From the NCBI RefSeq assembly GCF_964340395.1, contig NC_135553.1:15339501-15403500 (forward strand): DNA of 64,000 nt, written 5' to 3'. Numbering within the stretch: position 1 is the first letter of the stretch; every line of letters starts with the position of its first letter. Both the position numbers and the translations under genes were made by a program. Positions 36,378-44,940 of the stretch are shown in pieces. A model generated the notes under the pieces. It made no database searches. It saw only the letters and a list, made by a program, of their open reading frames with translations, and had not been told where the DNA came from. Origin of the DNA: Glandiceps talaboti. Its lineage: Eukaryota > Hemichordata > Enteropneusta > Spengelidae.

Positions 36378-39300
36378 ATCATTTTGTGAAAAATGGCTGG
36401 CTCAATTCAAACGAAATTTGGTTCACATATTCTTTAGTAACTAAACGTGATTAGCAAAAAGCTGTTTTAAATATTGGGCCAAGTTGGTTACCATATGCCA
36501 AACTACAGGTACCCCAGAAAGTGTTATGAGATACACTTCTAAATACTGAAAATTCACATGTAAATTCTTGATGCACTTGGGTGACTGATGTTAAAAATGT
36601 ATTGCTCTTTTATAACTTGCAAGATGCCTGGCGCCATGGCAAATACAGAAAATAGGTGATATAAATAATTTTGTCGATATTTTTATTAGATTTAAATCAT
36701 ATTTATTAAGTGTATGGTGTACCGAAATTTCAGTGCTAGATAAATTAGATACACAATTATAGGAATTTTAAGTCCTTGCTTGCTTCAACCTGAAAAATAC
36801 TGTCGACAACTATAAGAGTTACTAGTCATAGGACGATGCTAGCAGGCGTCAGCTGTTCGTCTCATTGTTTGTAGATTGAGACAGGAAGAAGACAAGGTGT
36901 TGATAGAGCTGAACGTATTTGACAAGTACTTTGCGATTCAAATGAATTCGAGGATGAATACCATTTCTATTGAAATGTGCGAACCTTAGGTCAAAGTACA
37001 TCCCACAATATTTGTACGAGCCTCCATCTTTTGAAATGTTTACTCAGCTGTTATCATCTGATCAAACAAATGAATCACAGAGACTTGCAGCCTGTACTTA
37101 TCACCCATTAAAAATCAGGTCAGAAGCAAATAATTTAATGGAACTGTAATTGTAACATGTTTTGGTTATGTAAGTTTGTAATTGTATTTTGGGCATATGG
37201 CCTTTGACTACAATAAAGTGACTATGAGTTCAAGTGATTAGGTTTTAGTAAACATTCCGTGAATATATGGATCATTTCCATAATTAATGATTTTCAGTAA
37301 TTAGGCCATATCCTACAAATGCACGCTTCGAAATCAAAAGATACATCCACTAAAGATAACAAAATCCACGTGTCGTATAAATGTAGCTTTTAGTTTTAAT
37401 GACTCTTTTGCATAATTCATCATGGTTTTCTGTAATTAGGGTATATTTTGAGAATTTACGCTTTAAATTCAATATAATTTGGTACATACTTCAAACATAA
37501 CGAAGCGCTTTTAGCTCCGAGTCATTTGCATATTATTCATGATTTTAAGTAATTTGGCTTTAACTGAAGAGTGCGAGCTTCAGGTTCAATAAAAGTTTGT
37601 ACGTAACATTTATGATGTAACTATTGGTTTAAATGAGCCATTTGCATAATTAATGATTTCAGTAATTAGGCTATATCTTGTACACTTCAAACTCAATATA
37701 ATTTTCTAAATACATCAACAATAACAAAGCGCACAGGTTCTATAAAGCTTGTCGATGTAGCTTTCAGTTGTAATGGTTTTGTACAATTAATGGTTTTCAC
37801 TAATTGGGCTACATTTTAATTGTATTCAGACATTTGTAGAATTAATGACTTGAGAATACAAGCTTCAAATTCCATATAATTTGGTGCACACGTTGAAGAT
37901 AACAGAGTGCATGTGTCCCAAAAAGCTAGAGTATTCATTTGCATAATTAACGATTTTCGGTAATTAAGTAATATCTTAAGTATACATACTTCAGATTTCT
38001 TATAGTTTGGGTACACATTTGACAATTAAGGGATATATGATAGCTATAGCTAAGACTTTTGCATTCCTATAATTATTGCGTGAAGGAACAAAAATCTAAA
38101 GACTTTGCCCTTATATTAGCGTTCAGTTAAAATCTGGCTATTACAGAAGTCTGGGAAATTGTATACGTGTTTCACTTTATGTTTTAACAGTGTATCACAA
38201 TTCGTATTATTTTTACATTCGTAATAGGTTGGAGTGTCTGAACTGCTGTCTTTAGCTACAAATAATTTATAAACCAACGTAAAAAACAAAACCATGTGTG
38301 ACAGTTGTTTCTGCAAGGTTATATGAAATTCGTTACAATATACAAGTTACCCAGATTGTTCCTGACACCTCAACAATATTAAACCAACCTTAAAATCGTA
38401 CCGAAATCATTGATGTGTAATTATTTGGGTGTCTGATGATCCATGGACTTACCGCTATCATTACTACTACCTCCCCATCCACCACAGAAATCCTCATCAG
38501 AATTGTCTCCACAGTTGTCATCACCATCACATGTAAAGTTATCACTAATACAGTTTTGATTTGCACATGTAAAACTGCCATATTCACAACCTGTTCAAAA
38601 AGTAAGATGAGTTCTAATTTCATTATCAATGCTATCGTAGGGTTATGTGCTAATCGTGAGCGAAACATATACAATGAAAATGATGCACTTGTCATATTCA
38701 CACTGTTATGTTTGCTAACGATGGAAAACATTGCTAATAAAATTAACTATAAAACTGAGAATAGTTTACAAATACTAACCCCTATACAGAATCTTTTATT
38801 TAAAGGAAAGGACATGTAGGAGGCCATTTATCACACATGTACTTGAATTTGGTCTTCAATACCTCAATGTTACTCTCATTACATATTATGAGATGTCTGT
38901 CTCCCTCCCCCCCCCCATACGTAAATGGTCACTCTTGACGTTTAGTTTGGTTCAAATAAATATTTTGGCCTCCCTTTCAGACCATGAAAATTTTGCAAGG
39001 TCCCTAATTTTTTTTCCGTGCCCTCCCCGTCATTTTCTCCTTAGCCCACATTCCATAAACTCTGTCGTTCCATTAAAAGACTGCAAAATCATATACAATT
39101 TAGGAATATTTCACAAATGTTTAAACCAGTATAGAGTAAATACATTGTGTAATACAAAAACACGTCACGGATGTTTGTGTTATTCAGAGACTAAACTCTA
39201 ATAATTTCATTTTTCTGTTTTAAACAAATTGACAGTTTCACCGAACAAATCATTTGTGAGATCACACTTTGTGTTGTTTCAGGATATGTTTACAAAACAT

Positions 39301-42300
39301 GCAATAGCAATGCAGGTTCTATGGTCCATGTTCAAGTACACACATAGAATAGTGACAGCATAATTCTACATGCAATAAATACGGTGTATGAATGGACTCA
39401 CTACTGCAGTTATTCTCATCAGAATTATCACCGCAGTCGTCCAGTTGATTGCATTTCCTGAATTCCAATATACACTGACCATTCGCACAAGTGAATTCAT
39501 CGGAACCACAGCCTAGTAAAACACATGTGAAACAAGAATGAATAAATATACTTGCGATATCTCAGTAATATTACACTTGTCAGATCAAATATACTGATAT
39601 TAAGCCATTCTCCAGTATGTTAGAACAAGTGTATTGCATGTATTACAAGCTAGAAAACAATACTCTAAATACGAAATTTCCTAAAATCTTCTGCAAAAGA
39701 ACTCGTAGTTGACACAGCCCCTCTCAAGTACTCTATTTCTAGATCTGTGTGACTACCAGATTAAGTTTATTTGGTTTGTTAATTTTGACTCAGAAGGTGA
39801 AATATAAAGATACTAAAACAGACAGGTCATATCAGTAGAACGGTAACATTTTATACTATAGGAGTAGACACTTGAATGAAGTCTCTATGTCTTGTTGTTC
39901 CAGAGCTGTTATGTCACATTTGTGCAAAGTTGAACCAAAATTAACCAATTGGGGATTAATATCTAAATAGTTTATGTTGCTGTATATTAGCTTTACAGTT
40001 GTCATCACAATCAAACAGTCGTTATTTCGTGATCCCCTACATACCCGGGATATGGCATGTATATGTGCGTGTTGAACTTCCTTCTGTCCCACCACGACTT
40101 TACACATTCTCAAGATTTTGTTGAGTGGCGCGCCCTCACTGTACACTAATTATATAGAGGTCAATGTATAGGTCACCTGTACAATCATTCATAATTTCCT
40201 CACCCCTTTTAAGGAGATTGGCCATTTTACCAAACTCCCAAAGTAGTGTTTTTATTTTTTTTAAATATAATATCGAGCAGTGAAATGATGTTACTAAAAA
40301 CATTAAATCACTCAGGACCCTGATCAGCTTCCAATCTGTAACACAGTAGTGTTAAAGAATAACATTGCATCATCAGTTATCCGACTCAATTTCCAATCAG
40401 TAAGTCATTAAAGCAATTCGTGCAAGTTAACTATGACGATTATCGTTAAAAACCTCCAAAATGTTAATTTGAAAAAGCAACAAAACCTGTGCTTGAAATT
40501 CTTGATATTTTGTTCGGCTATGTATGTACTCACTGATATTTCCCCTTCCTATACAGAACGCCTCGTCAGATTGATCTCCACAGTTGTCATCACCATCACA
40601 TATGAAGTCAGAATAGATGCAATTTTCATTTTCACATGTAAATGTGTAATATCCACAACCTGGGTTTTGTTAAAGAAGGAACAATTTTGCTAACATTTCC
40701 TGATAAACAACAGTGAACAAATAAATCATCAGGATATGCAGTCATTGGGAATATATTACAAACACTGCATTTTCAACGAGGCATTTAATTTTAAATTAAA
40801 ACCGTATTGTTTAAATACATTGTGTAACACACAAACACACATGTTAAAGCTGTTCATTCACAGACACTGAACTTGTAAACTATTTCATTTTCCTCTTGTA
40901 AACAAATTGACAATATCACCCATAGATCATTGACTTTGCATTATTTTGGTATATGTTTACAACTCGTACAGCAGTGAAAGAGAGTTTCGCTTGTCTATGC
41001 TCAAGTCAATGTAATTAAAATCCAATGTAGTGTACACGTCGCGATTTCCTTTTGGCTGTTACGTTTACTGTCATTTGTTCTTTTGTGAGCACTCGTTACA
41101 TACCGCGCTCACAACAGAAAAAAACGACAGTAAACGTAACAGCCAAAAGGAAATCGCGACGGTTACACTGCATCGGATTTTAATCAGACTGTACTCAAGT
41201 ACACAATTAGAAGTTAGAATTGTCCTAAAAACATTACTGCAATTCTTCTCATCAGAATTATCACCACAGTCGTCCATGTCATCGCATTCCCATGATTCCG
41301 GTATACACTGACCATTTATACAAGTGAACTGATCAGAATCACAATCTGGTAAATGTAAATGAAATATAAAACGAATGAAAGATACAATGCAATGTCTCGG
41401 TTATATCACAAATGCTAGATCAGGCCAAACATGCTAATATTACGTTATTCTGTGCATTGTTAGATCATGTTCATTTGTCAAGATCGATTAAATATTAACA
41501 TAGAATTTATAGCGCTCGTTACATACCACGCTCACAAAAGATCAAACGACAGTAAACGTAACAGCCAAAAGGAAATCGCGACGTGTACACTACATCGGAT
41601 TTTAATCAGACTGTACACAATTAGAAGTTAGAATAGTCCTAGCTATGCTCATAATTCAATGTAAATATCAAAAACATTACCGCAATTCTTCTCATCAGAT
41701 TTATCACCACAGTCGTCCATGTCATCGCATTCCCATGATTCCGGTATACACTGACCATTTATACAAGTGAACTGATCAGAATCACAGTCTGGCAAATGTA
41801 AATGAAATATAAAACTAATGAAAGATACAATGTAATGTCTCGATTATATCACAAATGCTAGATCAAGCCAAACATGCAAATATAACATTATTCTGTGCAT
41901 TGTTAGATCAAGTTCATTTGTCAAGGTCGATTAAATATTAACATACAATTTTACTTGCAAGCATACTTGACTATGACGTCTTCTGAATCTGTTGAACTTG
42001 ACAAAGTGTAACGGGTAGTGTTTCACAATAATTATTAATATTACATCATTCGGCTATTGTTCCATTCAGAAATCATCTTACATTACAAGGAGTGATTTAA
42101 TATAAGAACGTATAAGAACGATCTGTTTACGTAGAACTGTCTGTAAATGATATAACACTTTTGACAATTAGCTATACAGAAGGCCAATCTCTTTGTACGG
42201 CCGATGACGCGATGTGCCCTCAGTGGTTACCAGTACCTCTCGTTAACGTTGCAAAACTAGCTTACCCGGGCGTACAACGACCTTTCTGATTAATCCTATA

Positions 42301-44889
42301 CTTACATATGTATGCAGTAGGACACATAAACAACACACAGCTATGGCTAATTTATGCAGAAAATGTAGACTGTAAGAGAAAACTTCTGGTACGTGGACTC
42401 AACATTGCAGGCATGCACGTGACATTGAATATTGTCGAATCAGAAGACGAAGATGCCACACGCATCTCTATTCATGATATTCCACTACACGTGACAGATT
42501 ATACAGTTGCAAATGTTCTTGATAAATACTGTGAAAGAAGTCAGCCAGTCGTCAAATGCACGGTAACTGACCCAGATGACGGTACATCGTATTACAATGG
42601 AAATAGGTATTGTTATGTTAAGCAGATAAAAACACCTATTCCAAATTTCTCGCAATTGAAATTCATCGATGCTAATGGATTCATCATGCATACAACTTCA
42701 GAATATTTTATACTGGTCAAGATAGAGAGTGTTCCATATGTCGTGAAATAGGACATAAACCAGTAATGTATCCAAGTAAACCACCTCCTACATGCTACGG
42801 TTGCAGAGAAACCGGTCATCGGGTACAAGAATGTCCAAAAGGAAAGCGATGCTACAATTGTAATAAATTAAGGTATGCCCTGAGGCGGAAGAGGAATTAA
42901 TAGACCGTTTTGTGGAGTCACTATCAAGTAAAGCTAAAGAAGCAGAAAAGCTGATAGATAAAGCATTACATCGAGACGGGGGAAAGTCTTCGCCAAAGTT
43001 TTCACCAAAACGCACTTCCATCCAGGTATATATTCATCGTGACGCAGAACAGAATTCGGCGACATCACAAGTTGAATCGACTGAAAACAACAGTGAAGAC
43101 ACCATATCTAAAGAATCGACTGTGTGCGAATCTCCGGTGACAGACAGTGGCATTAAAATTAAAAAAGAAGGGTTTGAAGAAATATTTCAGTGTTAGCAGC
43201 ATTTTCAGAGCAAAATCAAAATCAAGTGTCAAAACTGGAGCGAAATCTTCACAGACACCTGCATATAAACGGAAAAAAGATGCAGTGTCATCACTATCAG
43301 CTAGTTCGTACTTCAGTGAATAAGTTTTGCTTTGTATTAAAGTTGTGCATAATTGTTCTGTTTATGCTTTGTTTTGTTATTATAATCTCATAACATGGTG
43401 GCATTAAAAATAGCTACATTAAATGTGAGAGGTCTCAGGGATAAGAGATCGATTATATTTTATGTGCAGCGCTTTTGAATATTTTAAATAGAAAAGGCGC
43501 TTTAGAAAATAAATAAACTTAAACTTAAACTTAAAAGGAATAAATTTGAGGTAGTCTATCTGCAAGAAATATATAGCAAAGTGTCCGATGAAAGCAGATG
43601 GGAAAAAGAATGGGGAAGTAATATTGTATGGAGTCATGGATCATTTCATAGCCGAGGGGTTGCAATTTTATTTGGGAATAAACTTTTCCAATGGAAGAAA
43701 AGAGATTCACCATTGTGTGATTCATGTAGGAAGTATGACACTTACTAACATAGGTATTGGGACTGCATAATTGCTCAAAATGTTTGGCGATATATTGAAA
43801 ATATTTTGGGAAGACTTTTGAATTGCAAAATATCTTTAAACTTTAAAGTAATTGTTGGAGGGATAGCCACATGTAAATTTTTTTTTGAAAATCTAGCAAA
43901 CCTGATTATTCTAGTTGGTAAATGGTCAATTCACATTGGACATGTAACCTTCACATTGGACATGTAACCTTCACAATAAACCTTCATCAACAATGGTTGC
44001 AAGAAACGAACTCCTTGAAAGAGCTCATTCACAAAATATGCCACGTTTACTTGAAATCCTTTGATATTTTGTCTCTAAACGTCTATATTAATTTAGTTTA
44101 TAAGGTACTGGTTTTTTTATGTAATTGAAATTATGTATTGATATGTATGAAACTTCAAATTCAGAAATAAAATTAATACTTAAAGAGAAAAAAACAAAAA
44201 ACAAAAAAACAAAACCACACAGCTGTACAATATATAACGAATAATTGGTATTCAACGAAAATAGCAAAAGATCACAAATTTCATATACCTTTTGATCGAT
44301 CTTTTCTCAGGAGGTCCAAAAATGAAGAACGTGCATACTTTCTCGAAGTAGCAAACACGACATCTTTGGAGTCACCATCCACATCATAGGCTGCAACGTT
44401 CCTATCGTTGTAGTAACTCTTCTTTATAAATATCAAGTCTCTCATTTCCTAAACACGAAAAAGAATCATATCAGGTTGTTGCTTTTTCGTATACCTTTTC
44501 ATATGCAAAGTTGACAATGTGGTGTTCAAAAAGAGTCGCAGCCAGGTACTCAAAATTATCACCCCTGGCACGTATCGATAGCAGGCGAAGATCCCGCCAC
44601 GGATCATGATTTGACAGCTTGAATAGTTACTGAGGCGGTGTTCATAAACGTAATATCATTCACGTCTAGGTAACGGGCAGAATCGAAAGTCTTGAAAAGT
44701 GCAGTTTGAAATCAAAAATAGGATGTGGCGAACCAATTACAAAAAGAAGCACAATTCAAGTTAATACTTTACCTCGGCGCTTTTACTTTTGCTTCCATCC
44801 ACTGTGTGTACATCGTTCATCACCTTACCAGCTACATCCACTTCAAATAGGATGTGCCACAGGGTGAAGGTAACGAGTAATCGAAACAT
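28816..44889 (-). CDS. Secreted mosaic serine protease: signal peptide, 9 LDLa, TSP1, chymotrypsin-fold (whole gene, 16 exons)
   Basis: Seen: sixteen minus-strand coding exons, each bounded by AG and GT, join without a frame break to 2310 nt including the stop, giving 769 residues. Order: hydrophobic signal peptide (about residues 1-20), acidic/basic pro-region to about residue 92, nine LDLa cysteine-rich repeats, one TSP1 repeat, then an S1 protease domain with His in TAYHC, Asp in DNDIA and Ser in GDSGGP. All ten cysteines of the usual five S1 disulfides are present, including the pair that keeps the pro-chain attached after activation. Known: such mosaic proteases are extracellular zymogens in which LDLa and TSP1 modules bind ligands or matrix. 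Inferred: secreted or hemolymph protease of development, matrix or innate immunity; no orthologue can be named. The LDLa and TSP1 exons are phase 1-1, typical of exon shuffling. Intron 2 contains a LINE remnant. Confidence 0.92.
29207..29367 (-). CDS. Protease gene exon 15: region before the active-site Ser
   Basis: Codes [24 protein letters not shown] and ends GSCK|GTGTGT. The phase and the SCK-GDSGGP junction with exon 16 fix the donor. The acceptor is less certain: CCTGGAG|AG at 29367 keeps the frame, but another AG nine bases downstream would also keep it and remove three residues. Confidence 0.85.
29672..29720. repeat. (CA)n microsatellite
   Basis: CA/CATA repeats in protease intron 14. 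Confidence 0.95.
30590..30967. mobile_element. Foldback/MITE-like element with ~100-bp inverted arms
   Basis: CATAGGGAAAAGGACAAA...TATTTCAAATAAAGTTTTAAATAC on the left recurs inverted at 30870-30965. A perfect 32-bp palindrome (CTAATGGAGGTAACAC and its complement, 30843-30874) sits by the right arm. Protease intron 14. Confidence 0.75.
31096..31379 (-). CDS. Protease gene exon 14: catalytic Asp
   Basis: 284-nt exon, phase 2 to phase 1, coding WKVRLGKY ... [16 protein letters not shown] (catalytic Asp), NYACLN (cysteine partner of the pro-chain) and YCFTTGWG. It ends TTCG|GTAAGC. An unusually acidic and polar insertion ([20 protein letters not shown]) precedes the Asp loop. Confidence 0.92.
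32013..32297. mobile_element. MITE-like element with ~37-bp terminal inverted repeats
   Basis: Left end TATGGATGAGGATTGGGTAT and right end, inverted, TATGGATGGGGATTGGGTAT continue matching for about 37 bases; 285 bp overall, no coding. Lies in protease intron 13. No clear target-site duplication. Confidence 0.75.
32519..32549. repeat. Solo end of the TTGTTTGGTTCCGGTTAC family
   Basis: TTGTTTGGTTCCGGTTACCA matches the left end of 12916-13269; it stops about 10 bp from the exon 13 splice donor. Further partial ends are near 6262, 60465 and 60820. Confidence 0.5.
32559..32748 (-). CDS. Protease gene exon 13: activation site and catalytic His
   Basis: 190-nt exon beginning [14 protein letters not shown], with the pro-chain cysteine, then the activation site [17 protein letters not shown] and [17 protein letters not shown] with the catalytic His. 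The usual IVGG new N-terminus is ITRG and TAAHC is TAYHC. Phase 1 to phase 2. A fragment of a dispersed inverted-repeat element (GGTTCCGGTTAC) lies about 10 bp inside the following intron. Confidence 0.92.
33197..33364 (-). CDS. Protease gene exon 12: thrombospondin type 1 repeat
   Basis: 168-nt phase 1-1 exon coding one TSP1 repeat: [10 protein letters not shown], then [23 protein letters not shown] and KPC, six cysteines in the expected order. The Trp ladder WSEW is a C-mannosylation motif. The CxxC that usually carries Ser/Thr for O-fucose reads CNVVC, so O-fucosylation is not expected. Donor GCAG|GTTCGT is weaker than average. Confidence 0.92.
34211..34339 (-). CDS. Protease gene exon 11: LDLa repeat 9
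   Basis: 129-nt phase 1-1 exon, LDLa repeat [20 protein letters not shown] ending [12 protein letters not shown]. Its sequence is clearly different from the other eight and closer to a general LDLa consensus, so it is probably an older repeat that did not take part in the local expansion. Joins the TSP1 exon through an Asn codon. Confidence 0.9.
34383..34462. repeat. (GT)n microsatellite
   Basis: Intron 10 of the protease gene; minus-strand transcript reads (AC)n. Confidence 0.98.
34782..34889 (-). CDS. Protease gene exon 10: LDLa repeat 8
   Basis: 108-nt phase 1-1 exon, canonical LDLa repeat with [18 protein letters not shown]. Acceptor TACCAG, donor TGCA|GTAAGT. Confidence 0.91.
35522..35632 (-). 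CDS. Protease gene exon 9: LDLa repeat 7
   Basis: LDLa repeat with [18 protein letters not shown]. Two in-frame donors exist: GGTG|GTAAGT (used here, 111 nt) or three bases earlier, CG|GTGGTA (108 nt, the length of its sister exons). The first has the better consensus. The exon is only 105 bp from exon 8. Confidence 0.88.
35738..35845 (-). CDS. Protease gene exon 8: LDLa repeat 6
   Basis: 108-nt phase 1-1 exon, LDLa repeat with [15 protein letters not shown]. The usual Trp is Leu and the first acidic ligand is Asn, making this the most divergent of the 108-nt repeats at the calcium site. Donor TGTA|GTAAGT. Confidence 0.9.
36326..36376. repeat. (GT)n microsatellite
   Basis: Intron 7 of the protease gene, followed by the inverted conserved leader module. 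Confidence 0.98.
37255..38040. repeat. Diverged tandem satellite, about 150-bp unit
   Basis: About five tandem units, each with TTTGCATAATTAATGATTTT, AGTAATTAGG, CTTCAAATTCAATATAATTT, GGTACATAC, AACGAAGCGC and TGTAGCTTTTAGTT in order. Lies in protease intron 7. Related units occur at 8630-9130. Confidence 0.8.
38186..38310 (-). repeat. CAGTGTATCACAA dispersed repeat copy
   Basis: Inverted relative to the copy at 63770-63910: it shares AGCAGTTCAGACACTCC and TTGTGATACACTG on the minus strand. In protease intron 7. Confidence 0.55.
38453..38590 (-). CDS. Protease gene exon 7: LDLa repeat 5
   Basis: 138-nt phase 1-1 exon: LDLa repeat [21 protein letters not shown] ... GDNSDEDFC followed by a Gly/Ser-rich linker [10 protein letters not shown]. 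Same subtype as exon 5. Donor AGCG|GTAAGT. Confidence 0.9.
39405..39512 (-). CDS. Protease gene exon 6: LDLa repeat 4
   Basis: 108-nt phase 1-1 exon, LDLa repeat with the core [15 protein letters not shown]. The first calcium-site Asp (normally CD) is Asn here, as in exon 8, so metal affinity may be altered. Acceptor ACTAG, donor TGCA|GTAGTG. Confidence 0.9.
40534..40659 (-). CDS. Protease gene exon 5: LDLa repeat 3
   Basis: 126-nt phase 1-1 exon, one LDLa repeat of a second subtype ([21 protein letters not shown] ... GDQSDEAFC) plus a short linker GRGNI. Most like exon 7, which suggests exons 5+4 and 7+6 arose by duplication of a two-exon unit. Confidence 0.9.
41037..41161. repeat. Inverted repeat, 36-bp arms, in protease intron 4
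   Basis: Arms 41037-41072 and 41126-41161 are reverse complements (TTTCCTTTTGGCTGTTACG and its complement). The left arm and flank also match, inverted, the intron copy at about 41555-41605, so it looks like an inverted template-switch copy at the edge of the duplication. Confidence 0.85.
41238..41345 (-). CDS. Protease gene exon 4: LDLa repeat 2
   Basis: 108-nt phase 1-1 exon, one LDLa repeat with [16 protein letters not shown] recent tandem copy of exon 3: the flanking intron sequence on both sides is also duplicated. Donor TGCA|GTAATG. Confidence 0.92.
41681..41788 (-). CDS. Protease gene exon 3: LDLa repeat 1
   Basis: 108-nt phase 1-1 exon encoding one LDL-receptor class A repeat: six cysteines, WECDDMDDC core, acidic tail CGDKSDE. 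LDLa repeats fold around one calcium ion held by these acidic residues. Nearly identical to the next exon (41238-41345); I count three base differences in 108. Confidence 0.92.
42735..42870 (+). pseudogene. Zinc-knuckle (CCHC) region of the LINE ORF1, frameshifted
   Basis: Three cysteine/histidine clusters follow the 42308-42751 frame in a different frame, so the ORF1 is broken near 42735. The first two have CxxC spacing with GH; the third is cut by a stop. Such knuckles in ORF1 bind element RNA. Confidence 0.75.
43394..43790 (+). pseudogene. Remnant of LINE ORF2: endonuclease start fused to C-terminal zinc region
   Basis: The endonuclease N-terminal words and the SRGVAILF word are followed within about 30 residues by the cysteine region normally beyond the reverse transcriptase ([17 protein letters not shown]). 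The intervening polymerase is deleted. Stops and a short insertion at about 43462-43540 also break it. Confidence 0.7.
43462..43540 (+). repeat. Short insertion in the LINE ORF2 remnant, SINE-tail-like
   Basis: Interrupts the endonuclease frame between RSIIF and KRNKFEVV. It has GCGCTTTTGAA and GGCGCTTTAGAAAATAAATA followed by repeated TTAAAC, the style of a SINE 3' tail. Identity is a guess. Confidence 0.4.
44289..44448 (-). CDS. Protease gene exon 2: pro-region of unknown fold
   Basis: 160-nt exon between a TTTAG acceptor and an AAAG|GTATAT donor. It begins [17 protein letters not shown] and ends LLRKDRSK. I recognise no domain; it is highly charged and has no cysteines. Starts phase 0 and ends phase 1, which fits the first LDLa exon exactly. 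Confidence 0.75.
44773..44889 (-). CDS. Protease gene exon 1: start codon and signal peptide
   Basis: The ATG at 44889-44887 opens a 39-codon exon starting [20 protein letters not shown], a short basic N-terminus followed by a hydrophobic core: a good secretion signal with possible cleavage near the V-A-G. It ends at GAG|GTAAAG, phase 0. This start is chosen because it gives the signal peptide and the frame continues through every downstream exon. Confidence 0.85.
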
Positions 44890-44901
44890 GTTAACGTGTC
44901 T

Positions 44902-44940
44902 GACTGATGCTTCTTAGCTAGCTGACTTCCAATATAAAGG
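44902..44940 (-). promoter_or_regulatory. Possible core promoter of the protease gene
   Basis: On the minus strand a TATA-like TTTATATT (44938-44931) lies about 30 bases upstream of an initiator-like TCAGTC with its A at 44905, 16 bases before the ATG. The spacing is right for a TATA/Inr pair. Sequence match only; no transcript evidence. Confidence 0.35.

Larger units (their letters stand above)
41086..41955. repeat. Tandem duplication of about 430 bp carrying LDLa exons 3 and 4
   Basis: Sequence from GCACTCGTTACATACC (41088) through exon 4 and its upstream intron recurs from GCGCTCGTTACATACC (41512) through exon 3. Intron and exon are both duplicated with few differences, so the event is recent. 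Confidence 0.85.
42308..44200 (+). mobile_element. Truncated, internally deleted non-LTR retrotransposon (LINE)
   Basis: Plus strand, inside intron 2 of the protease gene (antisense to it). ORF1-like frame 42308-42751, then in another frame CCHC zinc knuckles ([28 protein letters not shown]) at about 42738-42868. An ORF2 start at 43394 reads [14 protein letters not shown], the opening of an APE-type endonuclease; after a short insertion it resumes [19 protein letters not shown] and [15 protein letters not shown]. Then it jumps directly to C-terminal words ([15 protein letters not shown]) with the reverse transcriptase missing. It ends in an A-rich tail near 44200. Endonuclease words look most like the L1/Tx1 group, by recall. 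Dead copy. Confidence 0.8.
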
